From Gracilaria vermiculophylla (taxonomy: Eukaryota > Rhodophyta > Florideophyceae > Gracilariales > Gracilariaceae): a stretch of DNA of 41,861 bases. Shown here piece after piece: positions 20,855 through 31,456 of this stretch. The stretch is from positions 1,675,998 to 1,717,858 of the forward strand of contig JAHNZQ020000010.1 in the NCBI GenBank assembly GCA_019155205.2, in the 5' to 3' direction. The translations under genes and the position numbers were made by a program. Position 1 is the stretch's first letter. Every line of letters begins with the position of its first letter. The notes beneath the pieces are model-generated. The model was given only the letters and a program-made list of their open reading frames with translations. It ran no database searches and was not told where the DNA came from.

Positions 20855-22349
20855 TATCCAGACACAGCGACAATTTGTGGTTCACCTAGGTGGTCGCAAT
20901 CATTTTCATGTGTTGCGCCGCTAATTATGTCAGAAGATGGACATCTGGAGGTCTGTTTTCGATCTGAAGTTCCCTGAAGCCCACGATCTACTGGTGCACT
21001 ACAAATATAACCATCGTGGCCTACTTCTACAAAAGTAGATTAAATCTTTAAATTCTTAAAGGGTCCCCGACCTCCTTCATATGCGTTAATCCAAGTGCAG
21101 AGTATAAATGTGTATCTTTTTTTATATTAATTTATTCATATTGGCGAATCGTTGCCATTTTTTATCTTCTTACACTTTACTACTCAAAACAGACGTTTCT
21201 ATTCTTGGCCGCTTTCGTTCCGTGTTTTGAATAGTGAATTTTGCTCATTGGGCTAGTAATCTACGAGAGCAAGTTTTATTGTATTTCCTATAGTCTGTGA
21301 GCGTTGACGCCTGTCCAGAATGTGGATGCCAAAGTTTGTGATACACATTCTTTTTTTCAAAGCAACACATTAATATGTGCGAGGTTTTCTTATGGACGGA
21401 TAGTCTACTGTTAAATAGATACGTCAATTTACCCAACAAAGAGAAGTTGTTTGAAAACCCTATTCTGGAACAGCATCAGCGCTTACAGCCTTCTGAATGG
21501 GAAAGAAAAACTGCTGTCTTAAAGAAATAGCACGATAGAAATTTGAAACAAAAACTTACAAACATCGAAAAATGAAACTCCCATTTTAAAATACATCTGT
21601 GTTTCTCCAACAATGTTGTCATTGTGAAGATATTTCTAGAATAATGCAGATTGCACTCCAATGCAATATGTTATAAGCAGCGAACAACTCAGTGTACAAA
21701 AAAAATTTCGATGTGCCCAGCGAATGAATAGGAGGTCAAAGAACCCCATTTTGGGTCAATATTAAATACTTATGTATCATGCCGAAACATTAAAACTCTT
21801 TCCAAACTTATTTCGTTCTGATACTCAGACTCGTTTTCTACGCCAAAAAGGCTTGACTGTTTCCAAAACATCCAAAGATCATTTTTAACTGCTTTATCAA
21901 TCACAGTCGTCAACAATATTCATAAACAATGACATCATCCTCAGATCTTGGAGGAACTGTAGGGACAACCGTCAACAGTGACGCTCGCATGAGACCTAGT
22001 GACGCAGAATATAAACGCTGTTGTAAATATATTTGAAAGTGATTTAGGTCACAAGAAATAGGTAGTATTGGTCATGTTTGCAGAGGCAAGAATCGAAATC
22101 TCTCATTCTTGACTGTATACTGCGGATAATCCAACAATGAAAAAGACGTGGTTCTGCCCCTTTCCAGGGTCAAATTTGAAACCGGTGTGGACGAAACACC
22201 GCACGCTCCAAAAGTATTATGCACTGCTATCGAACCGAGTAATATCAAAAGTGCTGAAGACAAGATTATTGTAGCACCATTGAATATTTAAGAGTTGCGG
22301 GAGCATCCAAATGTAGAAAAGTAACCTGCAATCTGCCAATCAACTGTTG
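20855..22349. other. AT-rich sequence, no supported gene
   Basis: I see no recognisable gene or repeat. Short minus-strand frames at 21245-21439, 21476-21661 and 22072-22263 have no supporting features. Confidence 0.5.
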
Positions 22350-23600
22350 CCCATGGCCTAAAATGAAAAATGTATACTATGTTTTGAGTCCTCAAAATAG
22401 TTGTATTCAAATGAATCAGTACAACTCCATTGGCCAAGACGGAGATTTTATCATACCATGTCAAGCTCCTTGAAGAGAAACTGCACGGGATTTCTTTTTC
22501 TGGATATATCTTATGCATCATTTGCATTTTGTCGTGAGCCGATCAAATATCCGTTAAGGAAGCAAAGAAACTTCGAGGACCTCAAAGAAAGAATTGCTCA
22601 AATTCTATGGATTATTTTTTCTAATGACTAAATTTGGGTTTAGTACTAGATGACATTTTCTGCAGTATTAACCCTTTTTACAAGTTTTCTCCCCAGCCCA
22701 CTAGGGATCCAGTTATGTCACGAACCAAATTCCATATGCTCAGTAGTTCAGTATTCATTATTCGAAAAGGCATAACTGAAGAACAGGAATTTGCGCGATG
22801 GACCTATACACCCGAATTTTTGATGGCGATCGATCACCATCGAAGGTCTTTTTTAACGCCATAAAGAGATTCATATGTCAAAGAAAGGATTTCAGAATGG
22901 TATGGCTTCGTGGGTCATTGGATTGGTGTCTGGCCTCCGCAATGTAAAGCACAGGATAGGAAGATGCAAAATGGTCTCGAAATGAAAGCCGTTTGTTACG
23001 GATGCAGTAGTACAATAAAAAATATTGAACGAAACATGAGTGCTTGTAATTTTGGACAATTTTTGATTCCGACAATGCATATGGAAATGCTGTTTTCGTC
23101 TATTCTGTTTAACCATGGTATGAGTCAGATGGTTTGGAATGCACCGATTCTTCTTTTCGGTCTGTCAATACGGCTAAAGCACTAATTGAGATAGTTTTGA
23201 GATTTACTGTAGTTTTAAAAAATTCTTTGTGGGAACTTCAATGAAATACATATATGATATTACTTCAAGGAACAGAGGAGACTATGTGTCTTGCATTTCA
23301 AAATGAAGCGTCTTTACTTATGATATAATGGACGTCATGTGTATGGACAAAGGAACAAAGTATTTCTTTTCTATACCTGGTACGGATAATCGAGGAACGT
23401 TTACTATTTTGTGGAGAGAAATACGGGAGGGAAATATTTTCAAAACAATTGGGTTCAAGGTTACCATTTGTAAGCTTTATGAAGAATATTGCAAACCCTC
23501 TTCAATGATCGATCGTCAGAACAGATGCATATAAGATAATCTGAATCTAGGGAAGTACATAGAAAGAAAAGAATAGTCATTTTGAGTCATTAGCTTCTTT
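22350..23600 (+). pseudogene. piggyBac-like (DDE_Tnp_1_7) transposase, decayed
   Basis: Fragments in several plus frames follow the order of a piggyBac-type transposase. First comes an N-terminal region with SRTKFHMLSSSVFI and RISEWYGFVGHW, where the family usually has a D-E-S-M-like motif. Next is DRKMQNGLEMKAVC (about 22959-23000), matching the conserved RKP...G.E.K block. A C-terminal piece follows (23328-23534) with KGTKYFFSIPGT, EEYCKPSSMIDRQNRC and, after a stop, DNLNLGKYIERKE, matching the family's YY..C...DRHNR segment. It is interrupted by stops and frameshifts throughout. Terminal repeats and the TTAA target were not identified. Assignment rests on motif order from memory of the family. 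Confidence 0.6.
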
Positions 23601-23779
23601 TCAGAAATATGCATTTCTGATGCGTGGTAACTGTATAAAGCAGTAAATGGAACCTGGAACTTGAAAACTTTACACTAGTTGTATTCCCAGTTGACTGATG
23701 AGATACCTGAATTCTTTTCAGACACTTCCGATCATATGAACAGTATATAAACAGAACTTTACATATTTCACGGAAGGCC

Positions 23780-25437
23780 CACGTTTGCTGGCGCAGGGTA
23801 CTATACCTCAGTGCCCTGACTTACCGCATTGAGCACGGGCCAGGCGGGTCAAACACCTGGCCCGATATCATGACTCGAGGTATGTGTGGATATCCTGAAA
23901 CACCTGTTGTCCGCCGCGTTGCTTCCGTCATTCCCATCAGCGGCGTGTCTCCTCACCATAACGATCCCTAGTCTAGGTTCCCGACACGTACGAGATTCCA
24001 GCTGTCCAGACTAAGTCCATGGACTAGAGCCCTCATAGCTATACAACGGCCTACTAAAGCCTTGTACTCGTCAAGGGGGTAGTACGGGTACTCAACGATG
24101 CCGTTAATCTGAATATTCACCTCCTCACCATCGCCCATGCCAGAAGAGCTCGGCTTTGTGGCGCAGAAACCACGTGGAACTCTCTTCGCAAGGAGGTCTT
24201 CTAGAAATGTCCATTGAGACGACGTTCCTAACCTCGTCTCGTTATTTCTGGTTTTCGTCATTACCAAGAGCGGCAATATGGATCCACGACCGCTCTCAAC
24301 CACGCTGCATGACTTCAAGGCGAATCAAGGCTCCCTCTTCGACTACCGTTTCCTCGGCGGAAGCAGTACAGACGAGGAGTACTCCCTCGTTACCAAAGAT
24401 AATCTAAGCAGTTATTTTTGGCTGAAGCCAACTATCTGGGCCAACGCTGAACACGCTGCATCTGTTCTTTAACGATGGGCCCGTGTTCTCCCCAATTCTG
24501 AATTCTGGGTTTCCCATCAAGGCTCTCACTTCAAAAACGAAGTCCTGCAGCATCCAGCCAAGACCCATCGCATTCGGCACAAACGTACTCTTGCCTACAC
24601 ACCCTGGGTTAACGGTACAGTCGAGTCGGTCATACGCTCTATCATATCGGCTACCAAAGCCCTGCTACCTGATCTCAACCTCGCTCCACAAGCCTGGCTC
24701 TCCGTTATTCCGACCATTGCTACCACCATAAAAAAGGCAAGTTTGGACCGCCTGGGCCGTCGCCCAGACTGCATTTCTCGATCTCCACTCAAAGTAATGA
24801 TTGGAATCGAGCCCAGACGGCAAGTCCTTCGTGTTCTCCCTCCTCCCGTCGAGCACAACATGGACGTCACACTCGCGCACACTGGCACCACACAGGTCAT
24901 CAAGATTGATGAATTCCAAACGACCGTCGACAAGAAGCACAAAATTTTCTAGCACCTCTTCACCAAGCGCCGTTAAGACGCTATTGACAAGCAAAAAAAG
25001 GGTAGTAATATCACCTTACCCTCTTTTGACGTGGGCGATCTCTTCCTCGTGCGCCGCCCCACTGATCGTGGTCACAAGCTCCGGTTCAAGTGGTTAGGAC
25101 CTCGCCGCGTTACTTCTGTTGACAACTCTTTTGTCTTCACCGTCTCTTCCCTATCCGACGACAAGCACGACCGTTTCCATTTTGCCCGCCTACTCGAGTA
25201 TGATGACTCTCTTTGAGGAAAAGAAGTCCCCCGAGCTTTGATCAACCTCGCTGTTCGAACCAGGGCACAATACAAAGTCTTCAAACAGATTATGGACCAT
25301 AATCAAGCTCCAGACGGAATATTCTTCCAAGTTCAATGGGAACGTCTACCCGACAAGCGACACTATACCTGGCAGGCTATTGCTCAACTTTACACTGATG
25401 TCTCCGACATTGTTACATCCTACATTGCCACATGAAA
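23780..25437 (+). pseudogene. pol: Decayed chromovirus-type Ty3/gypsy pol (RNase H end, integrase, chromodomain)
   Basis: A different gypsy lineage from A and B. Near 23795-23875 the RNase H C-terminus is visible (LSALTYRIEH...NTWPDIMTR). Near 24130-24205 is the integrase zinc region (AHARRARLCGAETTWNSLRKE). After a frameshift near 24205 one frame runs to 25437 with several stops: the integrase core (VTKDNLSSYFWL ... WVSHQGSHFKNEV ... YTPWVNGTVES) and a C-terminal barrel (GDLFLVRRPTDRGHKLRFKW). A chromodomain-like end follows (FFQVQWERLPDKRHYTWQA). The second catalytic Asp (usually VSDQGSHF) is His. No LTRs were found. The 5' LTR of the copia element begins about 320 bp downstream. Confidence 0.8.
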
Positions 25438-25756
25438 GAAAACCAAGTTGGTCAAGAAAGTAAGGACCAGCTTCTTCTCTGTACTTCACCACTACTGCTG
25501 CCTTGGAGCCCTTATGCTTACAAGGGCAGTGCTGCTAGATGGCACAAGCTGGCGCTCCACACCCAGCTCAATATCCGAACGGGTATATTGGGCTGGGGTG
25601 CAAATCCAGTTTGAATTCAAGTTCTCATTAAGCCTACGCTAGCATTACTCCATCTACTGCCAAATAATGCTCTAGAAGACACCGTCTTCTGGCAGAGCAC
25701 TCAATCTCAACCTCTTCGCCTTCGCCCTAAGTCTTGACCATCAAGGTCCCGACCTC
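25438..25756. other. Short spacer between the chromovirus remnant and the copia element
   Basis: May include 3' noncoding or LTR sequence of the chromovirus remnant. Nothing specific is recognisable. Confidence 0.4.
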
Positions 25757-26117
25757 TGAAATAATATGGCGCCACACGTGCTGGAATCATGTGGATGTGA
25801 TCATAATTGTTTGATCTGCAGCTAGTAAATTTGCTTGACATAGTTACCCGACTGTGATGATCTTCGATCAATGCTCGTGATATGACACTTTAAGGTAGAG
25901 GCTGAACTACACAAGTCCAATAAACCGACAAAAGCAAGCATCAGGTAATTCAACCTCGTTCTTACATCTTTTTACGTCCTCGTTCTCTGCGCCTGCCGTG
26001 CTTCCAAGCGTTCGCTCGTCCATACGGACCTTAACGACGTACTTTGAACTACCGCGCAGCCGTGCCTGTGGTTTGAACCCGAGCCGATTGATAATTTTAA
26101 CTGCCATCGGTCGTCTT
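25757..26117 (+). repeat. Copia 5' LTR
   Basis: Starts TGAAATAATATGGCGCC. It matches the block beginning at 41329 through (G/A)CCATC(G/C)GTCGT near the end. Gag starts about 30 bp after the end. I could not identify a convincing tRNA-complementary PBS in the short space before the ATG. Confidence 0.85.
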
Positions 26118-26148
26118 GACCATTCTGTGACAAGTATAGCTACGCAAC

Positions 26149-28186
26149 ATGTCCGGCACCGATGATCAGCCCAGTAGTCGTAATCCCGCTGGTGTGGCAA
26201 CCTCAGATCAGAGTAATCCTCACCTGTCTGTCGAGACGCATCCAGAGCAACCTACTATTATCACCTATGAAGCTGATGATCTTGAACCTCCTTCTGCAAA
26301 CGCAAATGCATCGGAGAAAAATGCATAGGCCAAGGATGTTAGGTCGTACTGCGAAGAAATGTTGGAAGCGTTTAAAGGCAACTGGATTCACTGTTGAGGC
26401 CCTTTGGATTGAGTAAACTACAACGTTTCGCAGGCATGCAATCGAAGCGATGCCAAAGCAGTTGGCGCAAAAGTGGGTTGCACTTTTGATCTCTCATGTT
26501 GTGCATGTGACAAATAAGCGGTTCTTTCCGCGAGCAATGGCACTCGTTGAATGCCTTTTACAAGAGAAGTTCGTTCCTTTCACCGCCGATGCAGGCTCTG
26601 AAAGCCGACTGTTGGGGTATAGGACGGAGTCAAGAGGAGACAAGGCTCTCAGAAAGGAAGATGCCCCCATTATCCGTAACGTTTCAGACAGTAATATCGC
26701 CGCGACACACCCTGTTCAGGACAGAGCAGGAAGTTCCCATCGATATCAAATCCTTTCCGCTCCACGAACCAATGTCCATCAAGATGTTGCTGACTGTGAG
26801 AATATACAGGTATGTCAATTTACTGTTGAGAATGCAGATGGTTCGACTCATCTCGAGGGGAGAGGAAAACTACAAGTAAGGTCAACCAACAGACCCAACT
26901 CACAAGCAAACAACACTGGCTCTGCAGGCTACTCACTTGGTATCAATGGCTTAATGAAAGCAAACCAAGGTCGAGCAAAGTACAGTGGTCGATGTGATGA
27001 AGAACTTTCATCTGCTTTTCTTTTCTACGAGACTCTGGCCCGCGTCTGCCGTCTATCAGACAAGGAAAAGGCTGAAGCGCTTCCTGTTATGCTAAAGGAT
27101 GAAGCATTGTCAGTCATTCTACACCCGAGTGTATCGTGCCGATGATACGTTCGCAGAAACTCGTCAGAAATTATTAGAATATTACACTAGCGAGGAGCAG
27201 AAAAACCGTCTCCTACTCCAATGTCCGACTATGAAATTGTCAGATGCAATGAAAAACGATCCTGACAGCAGCAAAGCGGAAGTTTTCCAAACATTTTCGT
27301 TCAAACTATCTTCACTTCAAAAGCAACTCTTAATGAACTATCAGAATGATGTTTTACTCCGTGATCAGCTGATTATCTCCTGCGATATCGATCGAATCCA
27401 ATAATCGCTTAAAGAGCGTGTTCCGAGCACAGCTCAAGAGACAATTAACAGAATTGCGACGTTCCTTTCCCATGAAAGAAAATCCGCAAGCTCATATCTT
27501 ACTAAGAGCGAAGAAGATGGTGTTGCTCTATACAGTCTTGGACGACAGTTTGGTGGTGAAGCGAAGCGATCTTTTGGATCCACAGGATCTTTTCGAAATC
27601 AATGACATAGACGATCTCAACGACTATCCTCCAGATGGATCAAAAGAGCCAAGGGCTGTTATGTATTGGGAAAGGGCCACAAAGCTCGAATTCACCACTC
27701 TCCGGAAGACGTCCGCGCTGCTATCTAACGCCTGAAAGCCGTACACCCGTTCGCCATGGACAGTGTTGAGGACGTGGCGTATATCTCTGAACAATTGGAT
27801 GAAGCTCTGGAGGACGATGAACTGAAAGAAGAAGTTCAATTCTCCGATTCGGATGACGAGAATGCAGCATATCTCACAACAGGCATACACTCCATGCAAA
27901 GAGAAACGGAAGCGTATTTGGCAAACTCTTCTTTTGTACATGGTACAGCTTTTGCTACAGATCTTCAAGCCGAAATAGCCGCTATTTTTTCAGCATTATC
28001 CATGGGAGAAGCCCCGCGTTTCAAATGAATTCTCATTGATTCATGTGCGAGGAAGTCTTCAGTCATTTCATACACACAGTATCGTGCTTATTGTGAAGCG
28101 TTTAATGTTCCAATGAACATCGACACCAACAGCGGACGCTCCATGATGAAAATCGGTGGTAAACGTAAGGCAATTGGTACTGCCTT
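26149..28186 (+). pseudogene. gag: Copia gag and start of protease, broken
   Basis: Starts MSGTDDQPSS at 26149, then stops at about 26326, and the coding signal continues in other frames. A copia-type gag core is visible: KYSGRCDEELSSAFLFYETL and LSDKEKAEALPVMLKDEA (ending near 27115). After a frameshift it continues as FAETRQKLLEYYTSEEQKNR and MKLSDAMKNDPDSSKAEVFQ in the frame used for the rest. Near 27650 a zinc-knuckle-like CYVLGKGH...HH has lost its second Cys (Cys to Leu). Protease begins near 28025 as ILIDSCARKSS, where the usual DSG reads DSC. The frame is cut at 28187 by the inserted repeat. Confidence 0.8.
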
Positions 28187-28187
28187 G

Positions 28188-28512
28188 TCGGTAATAGCAA
28201 CACGTTTGCTCTCAGTAAAGGACACCGGTCCAATACCTGTTCGCAGGAACGGCGAGCAAGAGAACAGTGCGGGCTTTGACACAGGTCAGGAGCTTTAGCA
28301 GTAGTTTTACTGTGCAGTGAATGTTCTACCACGAGAAAGAAGGGGGACGGTGGGACGAACTAGGCCTCTAGATGAAGAACTCTTTGCCATCGCAAGGAAA
28401 CCAAGTCATAACCGATAAGTGGTATCGATAAGTGGTATCGATAAGTGGTGTCGGAAGAAAGATAAAACGTTTACGCAACATATCGAAAAGGACTGGTGGT
28501 GGAGTTTTGACA
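28188..28512 (+). repeat. Unclassified ~0.3 kb dispersed repeat, copy 2, inserted in the copia protease region
   Basis: Flanked by TGCCTTG at 28181-28187 and 28513-28519. Removing the insert with one TGCCTTG restores the copia frame exactly (KAIGTA followed by LVQIPFKDLD), which proves it is an insertion. It matches 5591-5860 over most of its length. It contains three tandem 13-bp units CGATAAGTGGTAT at 28413-28451, and a small hairpin GTTCGCAGGAAC near 28229. It has no coding capacity, TIRs or LTRs. The 7-bp duplication is compatible with a SINE-like or hAT-like non-autonomous element. The class is unresolved. Confidence 0.8.
28413..28451. repeat. Three 13-bp tandem repeats inside the dispersed repeat
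   Basis: CGATAAGTGGTAT twice and CGATAAGTGGTGT once, head to tail. Copy 1 has only about one and a half degenerate units near 5815. Confidence 0.9.
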
Positions 28513-28885
28513 TGCCTTGGTCCAGATCCCTTTCAAAGACTTGGACCTGGTTATTGACGTACAGTTCCAAATAATGCAGGATAACATCCCCTCATTATTT
28601 AGCATACATGAAATGAAGGATAATGGATTGAATTACAGCATCAAAAATGAAACTGTGAAGTTCAAGAACGCAGAGCAGAAATTGAAAATGAATAATTACT
28701 TTCTCCTACACCGCTGGAAGCCTGAGGGCCTAAAGTACGCTCTGTCCCCTGAACGAGAACTTCGGAAACTCCACAGCGTTTTTGGCCATTCCTCCGTCCA
28801 GGCTTTGTACAATCTTCTCAAGCGAGCCAACCCAGTAGGAGTAAAAAGTTCAATGCGCAAGACGTTAGAAGAAATCATCAGTGAT
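28513..28885 (+). pseudogene. pol: Copia protease-integrase segment (pre-integrase zinc domain)
   Basis: An open frame continuing from the protease through IQMQD-type sequence (FQIMQDNIPSLFSIHEMKDN) into a GAG-pre-integrase domain (ELRKLHSVFGHSSVQALYNL). The two His of the integrase HHCC zinc site are in LHSVFGH. The frame is cut after IISD by gypsy B and resumes at 38786 with CDIC, the two zinc Cys. No stop occurs in this segment, unlike the rest of the element. Confidence 0.85.
28881..28885. repeat. Target-site duplication of gypsy B, left copy
   Basis: GTGAT, repeated at 38786-38790 directly after the other end of the element. Confidence 0.92.
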
Positions 28886-29438
28886 TGTGGTACTGTCAGC
28901 CCTAATCTCGAGGTAGTAAAGCACAATGTCCGTTAGGAGTTTCTGTTGACTCCAAAGGCGCGCGTTCCTAAAGGTGGTCTCCGGTATCCGCTGTCGCGAG
29001 CCGTAGAAATTATTAAAGGGGATTCACTAACACCAAGCGGAGGTGGAGGTTCACTGGGCGGACAATGCTCCTACAGGCACTGCTATGATGCGACCTGGGG
29101 ATCGGTGGCTTAGAAATCTGAGTTGATCGACAAGAGACTCCAACCGGAAAAGTAGATGAAAACTCAAGGGTTCTTGGCTCTACTTCCCCAGAGGTGGAGC
29201 TTAACCGGCAGATTAAGTATCAAGCCGGGAGCCCGCCTTGGCAGGGCTCAGTACTGTACTAATTACCTGCATAAATTAACTAAAATAGATAATAATTCTA
29301 CCGTCCCTTAAGGATACTGTAGCGCACGCGGGCAGAAGTTTGCACGACGCGACTCCATTAGTAAAATACGAGCCGTCCTTAGGAATATTATACCATGAGG
29401 CTAAACCACCCTATTTCCTTAGGATCCACTGTACTACA
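28886..29438 (-). repeat. Gypsy B 3' LTR
   Basis: 553 bp. On the plus strand it begins TGTGGTACTGTCAG and ends CACTGTACTACA, the reverse of the gypsy A LTR ends. Confidence 0.93.
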
Positions 29439-29440
29439 TA

Positions 29441-29450
29441 CTCCCTTTCC
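29441..29450 (-). other. Polypurine tract of gypsy B
   Basis: CTCCCTTTCC on the plus strand, that is GGAAAGGGAG on the element's coding strand, two bases from the 3' LTR as in gypsy A. Confidence 0.7.
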
Positions 29451-29517
29451 TAAATCGCACCACGCCCTTGAGGTGCATCTTCCGATTTCTTGATCTTCGG
29501 GGTGGCTCCTATCGGCG

Positions 29518-29874
29518 TTGAGGCAAGTGCGGCCTCCGGCAGCTTGCAAGTTCTCTCCTTCAGGCGTTCCTACCTTTCTCCATAATCCGGCGCGCCGTAT
29601 TGCCGCTGGCTCGCGTTTCATCCCTTGCGGCGTTTGTGGGCCCTGCTCCTCCTCAACCCGGCTGCGTCTCCTCCACTTTAGCGTAACCTGTTGGTGCTGC
29701 CGTTCCCTTCGGCTGCGTGGGCTTCCCCACACTTCAGCGTATCGTGCGCGGTGCAAACGCGCCACCTCCATGACCGGAGCATGGGCCAGTCCAGAGCGGA
29801 CAACGACTCCCTCAAGGCACTTGACGCTCCGATCTCTCCGAGGATTCTCCTTTGGAGAACACCCTATTCACCAC
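29518..29874 (+). other. Antisense leader reading frame beside the 3' LTR of gypsy B
   Basis: Counterpart of 19092-18571 in gypsy A, starting 80 bp from the 3' LTR. It shares FSPSGV, PARR, IPCGVCG, TRLRL, GAW.SPE and FSFGEHP. It is cut by the nested element at 29880. After that insertion is removed the frame continues about 30 codons and stops near 30370, just before the start of the longer antisense frame. Confidence 0.45.
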
Positions 29875-29879
29875 GTCTG
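29875..29879. repeat. Target-site duplication of the nested mini-LTR element, left copy
   Basis: GTCTG, repeated at 30295-30299. Confidence 0.9.
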
Positions 29880-29958
29880 TGTTGGAAAACAGATGAGCTA
29901 TTTGCGCTATACTCTCTTGTGACACAGGGCGTACAGTTCACCATTTGAACTATCAACA
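29880..29958 (-). repeat. Mini-element 3' LTR
   Basis: 79 bp, identical to 30216-30294, TG...CA with TGTTG/CAACA inverted tips. Confidence 0.9.
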
Positions 29959-30011
29959 CGCCCCCTCGCCCTGTACTTCCTTACAGAACGAGACCTCGAG
30001 CTTACAGTAGC

Positions 30012-30111
30012 NNNNNNNNNNNNNNNNNNNNNNNNNNNNNNNNNNNNNNNNNNNNNNNNNNNNNNNNNNNNNNNNNNNNNNNNNNNNNNNNNNNNNNNNN
30101 NNNNNNNNNNN
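30012..30111. other. Assembly gap (100 N)
   Basis: One hundred N, a typical placeholder length. It lies inside the nested element, between identical LTRs. Confidence 0.98.
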
Positions 30112-30200
30112 AGAGAGAAAACGACAGAAAACAGCGAAGCGGGTGAACGGCGGTGAGGGAGAGCGGCGAGGAATGAACGATAACGGCAGAGGTCAGCGGG

Positions 30201-30215
30201 GCTGGGCCCATAACC
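30201..30215 (-). other. Primer-binding site of the mini-element, complementary to the initiator tRNA-Met anticodon arm
   Basis: On minus, GGTTATGGGCCCAGC directly follows the 5' LTR. It is the complement of the anticodon stem-loop of eukaryotic initiator tRNA-Met. Use of an internal tRNA fragment and not the CCA end is known for Drosophila copia and yeast Ty5, so this points to a Ty1/copia relationship. Confidence 0.8.
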
Positions 30216-30294
30216 TGTTGGAAAACAGATGAGCTATTTGCGCTATACTCTCTTGTGACACAGGGCGTACAGTTCACCATTTGAACTATCAACA
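30216..30294 (-). repeat. Mini-element 5' LTR
   Basis: 79 bp, identical to the left copy, directly next to the primer-binding site and to GTCTG at 30295-30299. Confidence 0.9.
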
Positions 30295-30371
30295 GTCTGC
30301 TCATTGCGTCTCCCTGAATATTCATCGTCTCCTAGTCTTCTCGTCTACGCCCTCTTCGGCCTTCACTAGAT

Positions 30372-31456
30372 ATGTATTTGCGCCTCGTCATGGTGCTTCA
30401 CACCTCGCCTGTCTTCGGTCGTCTGTCTTTTCTGCACATTCCACGATGGCGTCCCAACGAGGCTCCCTCCTCGGTGATGCATATAACCGCGGGTCGTTCC
30501 CCATGTGTTGTCAAATTTCTCGTCTCAGGTGCCACCACGCGTTCGGTTGCTATCAATCCAGCTTCCTACAACTTCGGCATGTCTTCTCCGACTCCGGCGT
30601 TTACATATCCTTCAAATCCTGAAGTGTACGAGAAGACAAGTTCAACCCCATTGTAATGAGTCCCAATGGAGACGATAACGGGCGAGCATACCGTGCTTTT
30701 CCCCGTCTGGGACCTTCCCGGGTTCCTCAGATTCCAAGGATCCAAGTGCCCGACTGAGACCCCTTGATGGAGAGCCTAGCGCATGATACGCAACGTCGGT
30801 TTCCAGCTCCGTCCCAGGATATGGGTGCGCCTCCTACGGTCATTACTCCGCGGCCCGCCACAGTACCGAGTGCTCCCGCAGTGGTAGCCGCCGTGTCTTC
30901 TATGAAAGAGGACGAGATTGCTCCCGTCTCGGTACCTTCGGCCCCAGTGGTGCAACCCCAATTGCGAAACGTCCCTAGGCCTATTCTTCAGCCTCAATTG
31001 CGAGGCATCCCAGTTCCGGCACCGCCTTCACCTCCGGTGTCACCGACTCCGTCCTTGGCGTTGCCGACCTCCCCTGCAGAATCCGCGGAATCCCGTCGGG
31101 GAGCTCCTGTCCCAGCTGGTCTTCCGTCGGGGGCTCCTTCCGTGGCGGATGTTGCGCCGTCAACAAAGGTGGCCGCACCGGGTGCACCGTCGGGAGGAGT
31201 CTCCTCTTGGGCTCTGCTGGTTGGCTTTCAAGATTTAGTGCGTACATGCCTGGTGACAGGCCGTCCTGCTCCGGATTCTCCTGTAGAGGCTCTGCGCGAG
31301 GCGCGTGCTTGGGTCTTAGAGCTCCACAAGGCCCGGACAGACCGAGCCTCGATGGCGGCCCTCAAGGAACGCCTGTCAGAGGTCTTTGATAGCCAAGCGC
31401 TCACAGCAAAAACGCGCCTCAAAGCGGAGTATTCAACACGCTTTAGTGACCTGTAG
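30372..31456 (+). pseudogene. Antisense accessory gene of gypsy B, internally deleted
   Basis: Counterpart of 18656-16717 in gypsy A, on the strand opposite to gag-pol. The first frame (30372-30656) shares TAGRS, SGATTR, SSPTPA and SNPEVY with A. It then jumps, at a GAG shared by both junction ends, to the equivalent of A's YKFHPIVRSPNGD, so about 1 kb is missing and the frame shifts. After a TGA near 30755 the second frame (30764-31456, 230 codons) covers the Pro/Ala/Ser-rich C-terminal region (SQDMGAPP, VSSMKEDEIAPV, VPAPPSPPVSPTPSLALP). It goes on to LVRTCLVTGRPAPDSPV and a charged tail ending FSDL, which A has lost to a stop. No known family recognised. Confidence 0.6.

Larger units (their letters stand above)
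29880..30294 (-). mobile_element. Nested LTR element with identical 79-bp LTRs (TRIM-like; contains an assembly gap)
   Basis: Two identical 79-bp direct repeats (29880-29958 and 30216-30294) begin TGTTGG and end TCAACA, with perfect five-base inverted tips. GTCTG flanks the whole on both sides. Beside the right repeat, 30201-30215 reads GCTGGGCCCATAACC, the anticodon-arm sequence of initiator tRNA-Met, so the element is oriented minus. The sequence beside the left repeat, read on minus, is GGGCGAGGGGGCG, a plausible polypurine tract. Only about 157 bp of internal sequence is visible because 30012-30111 is N. A 100-N gap usually means unknown size, so this could be a miniature element or a longer one with its genes in the gap. 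Confidence 0.85.

Noticed and set aside
28413..28451. Three tandem units as a CRISPR-like array
   Set aside because: Units are head to tail without spacers, in eukaryotic DNA inside a dispersed repeat.
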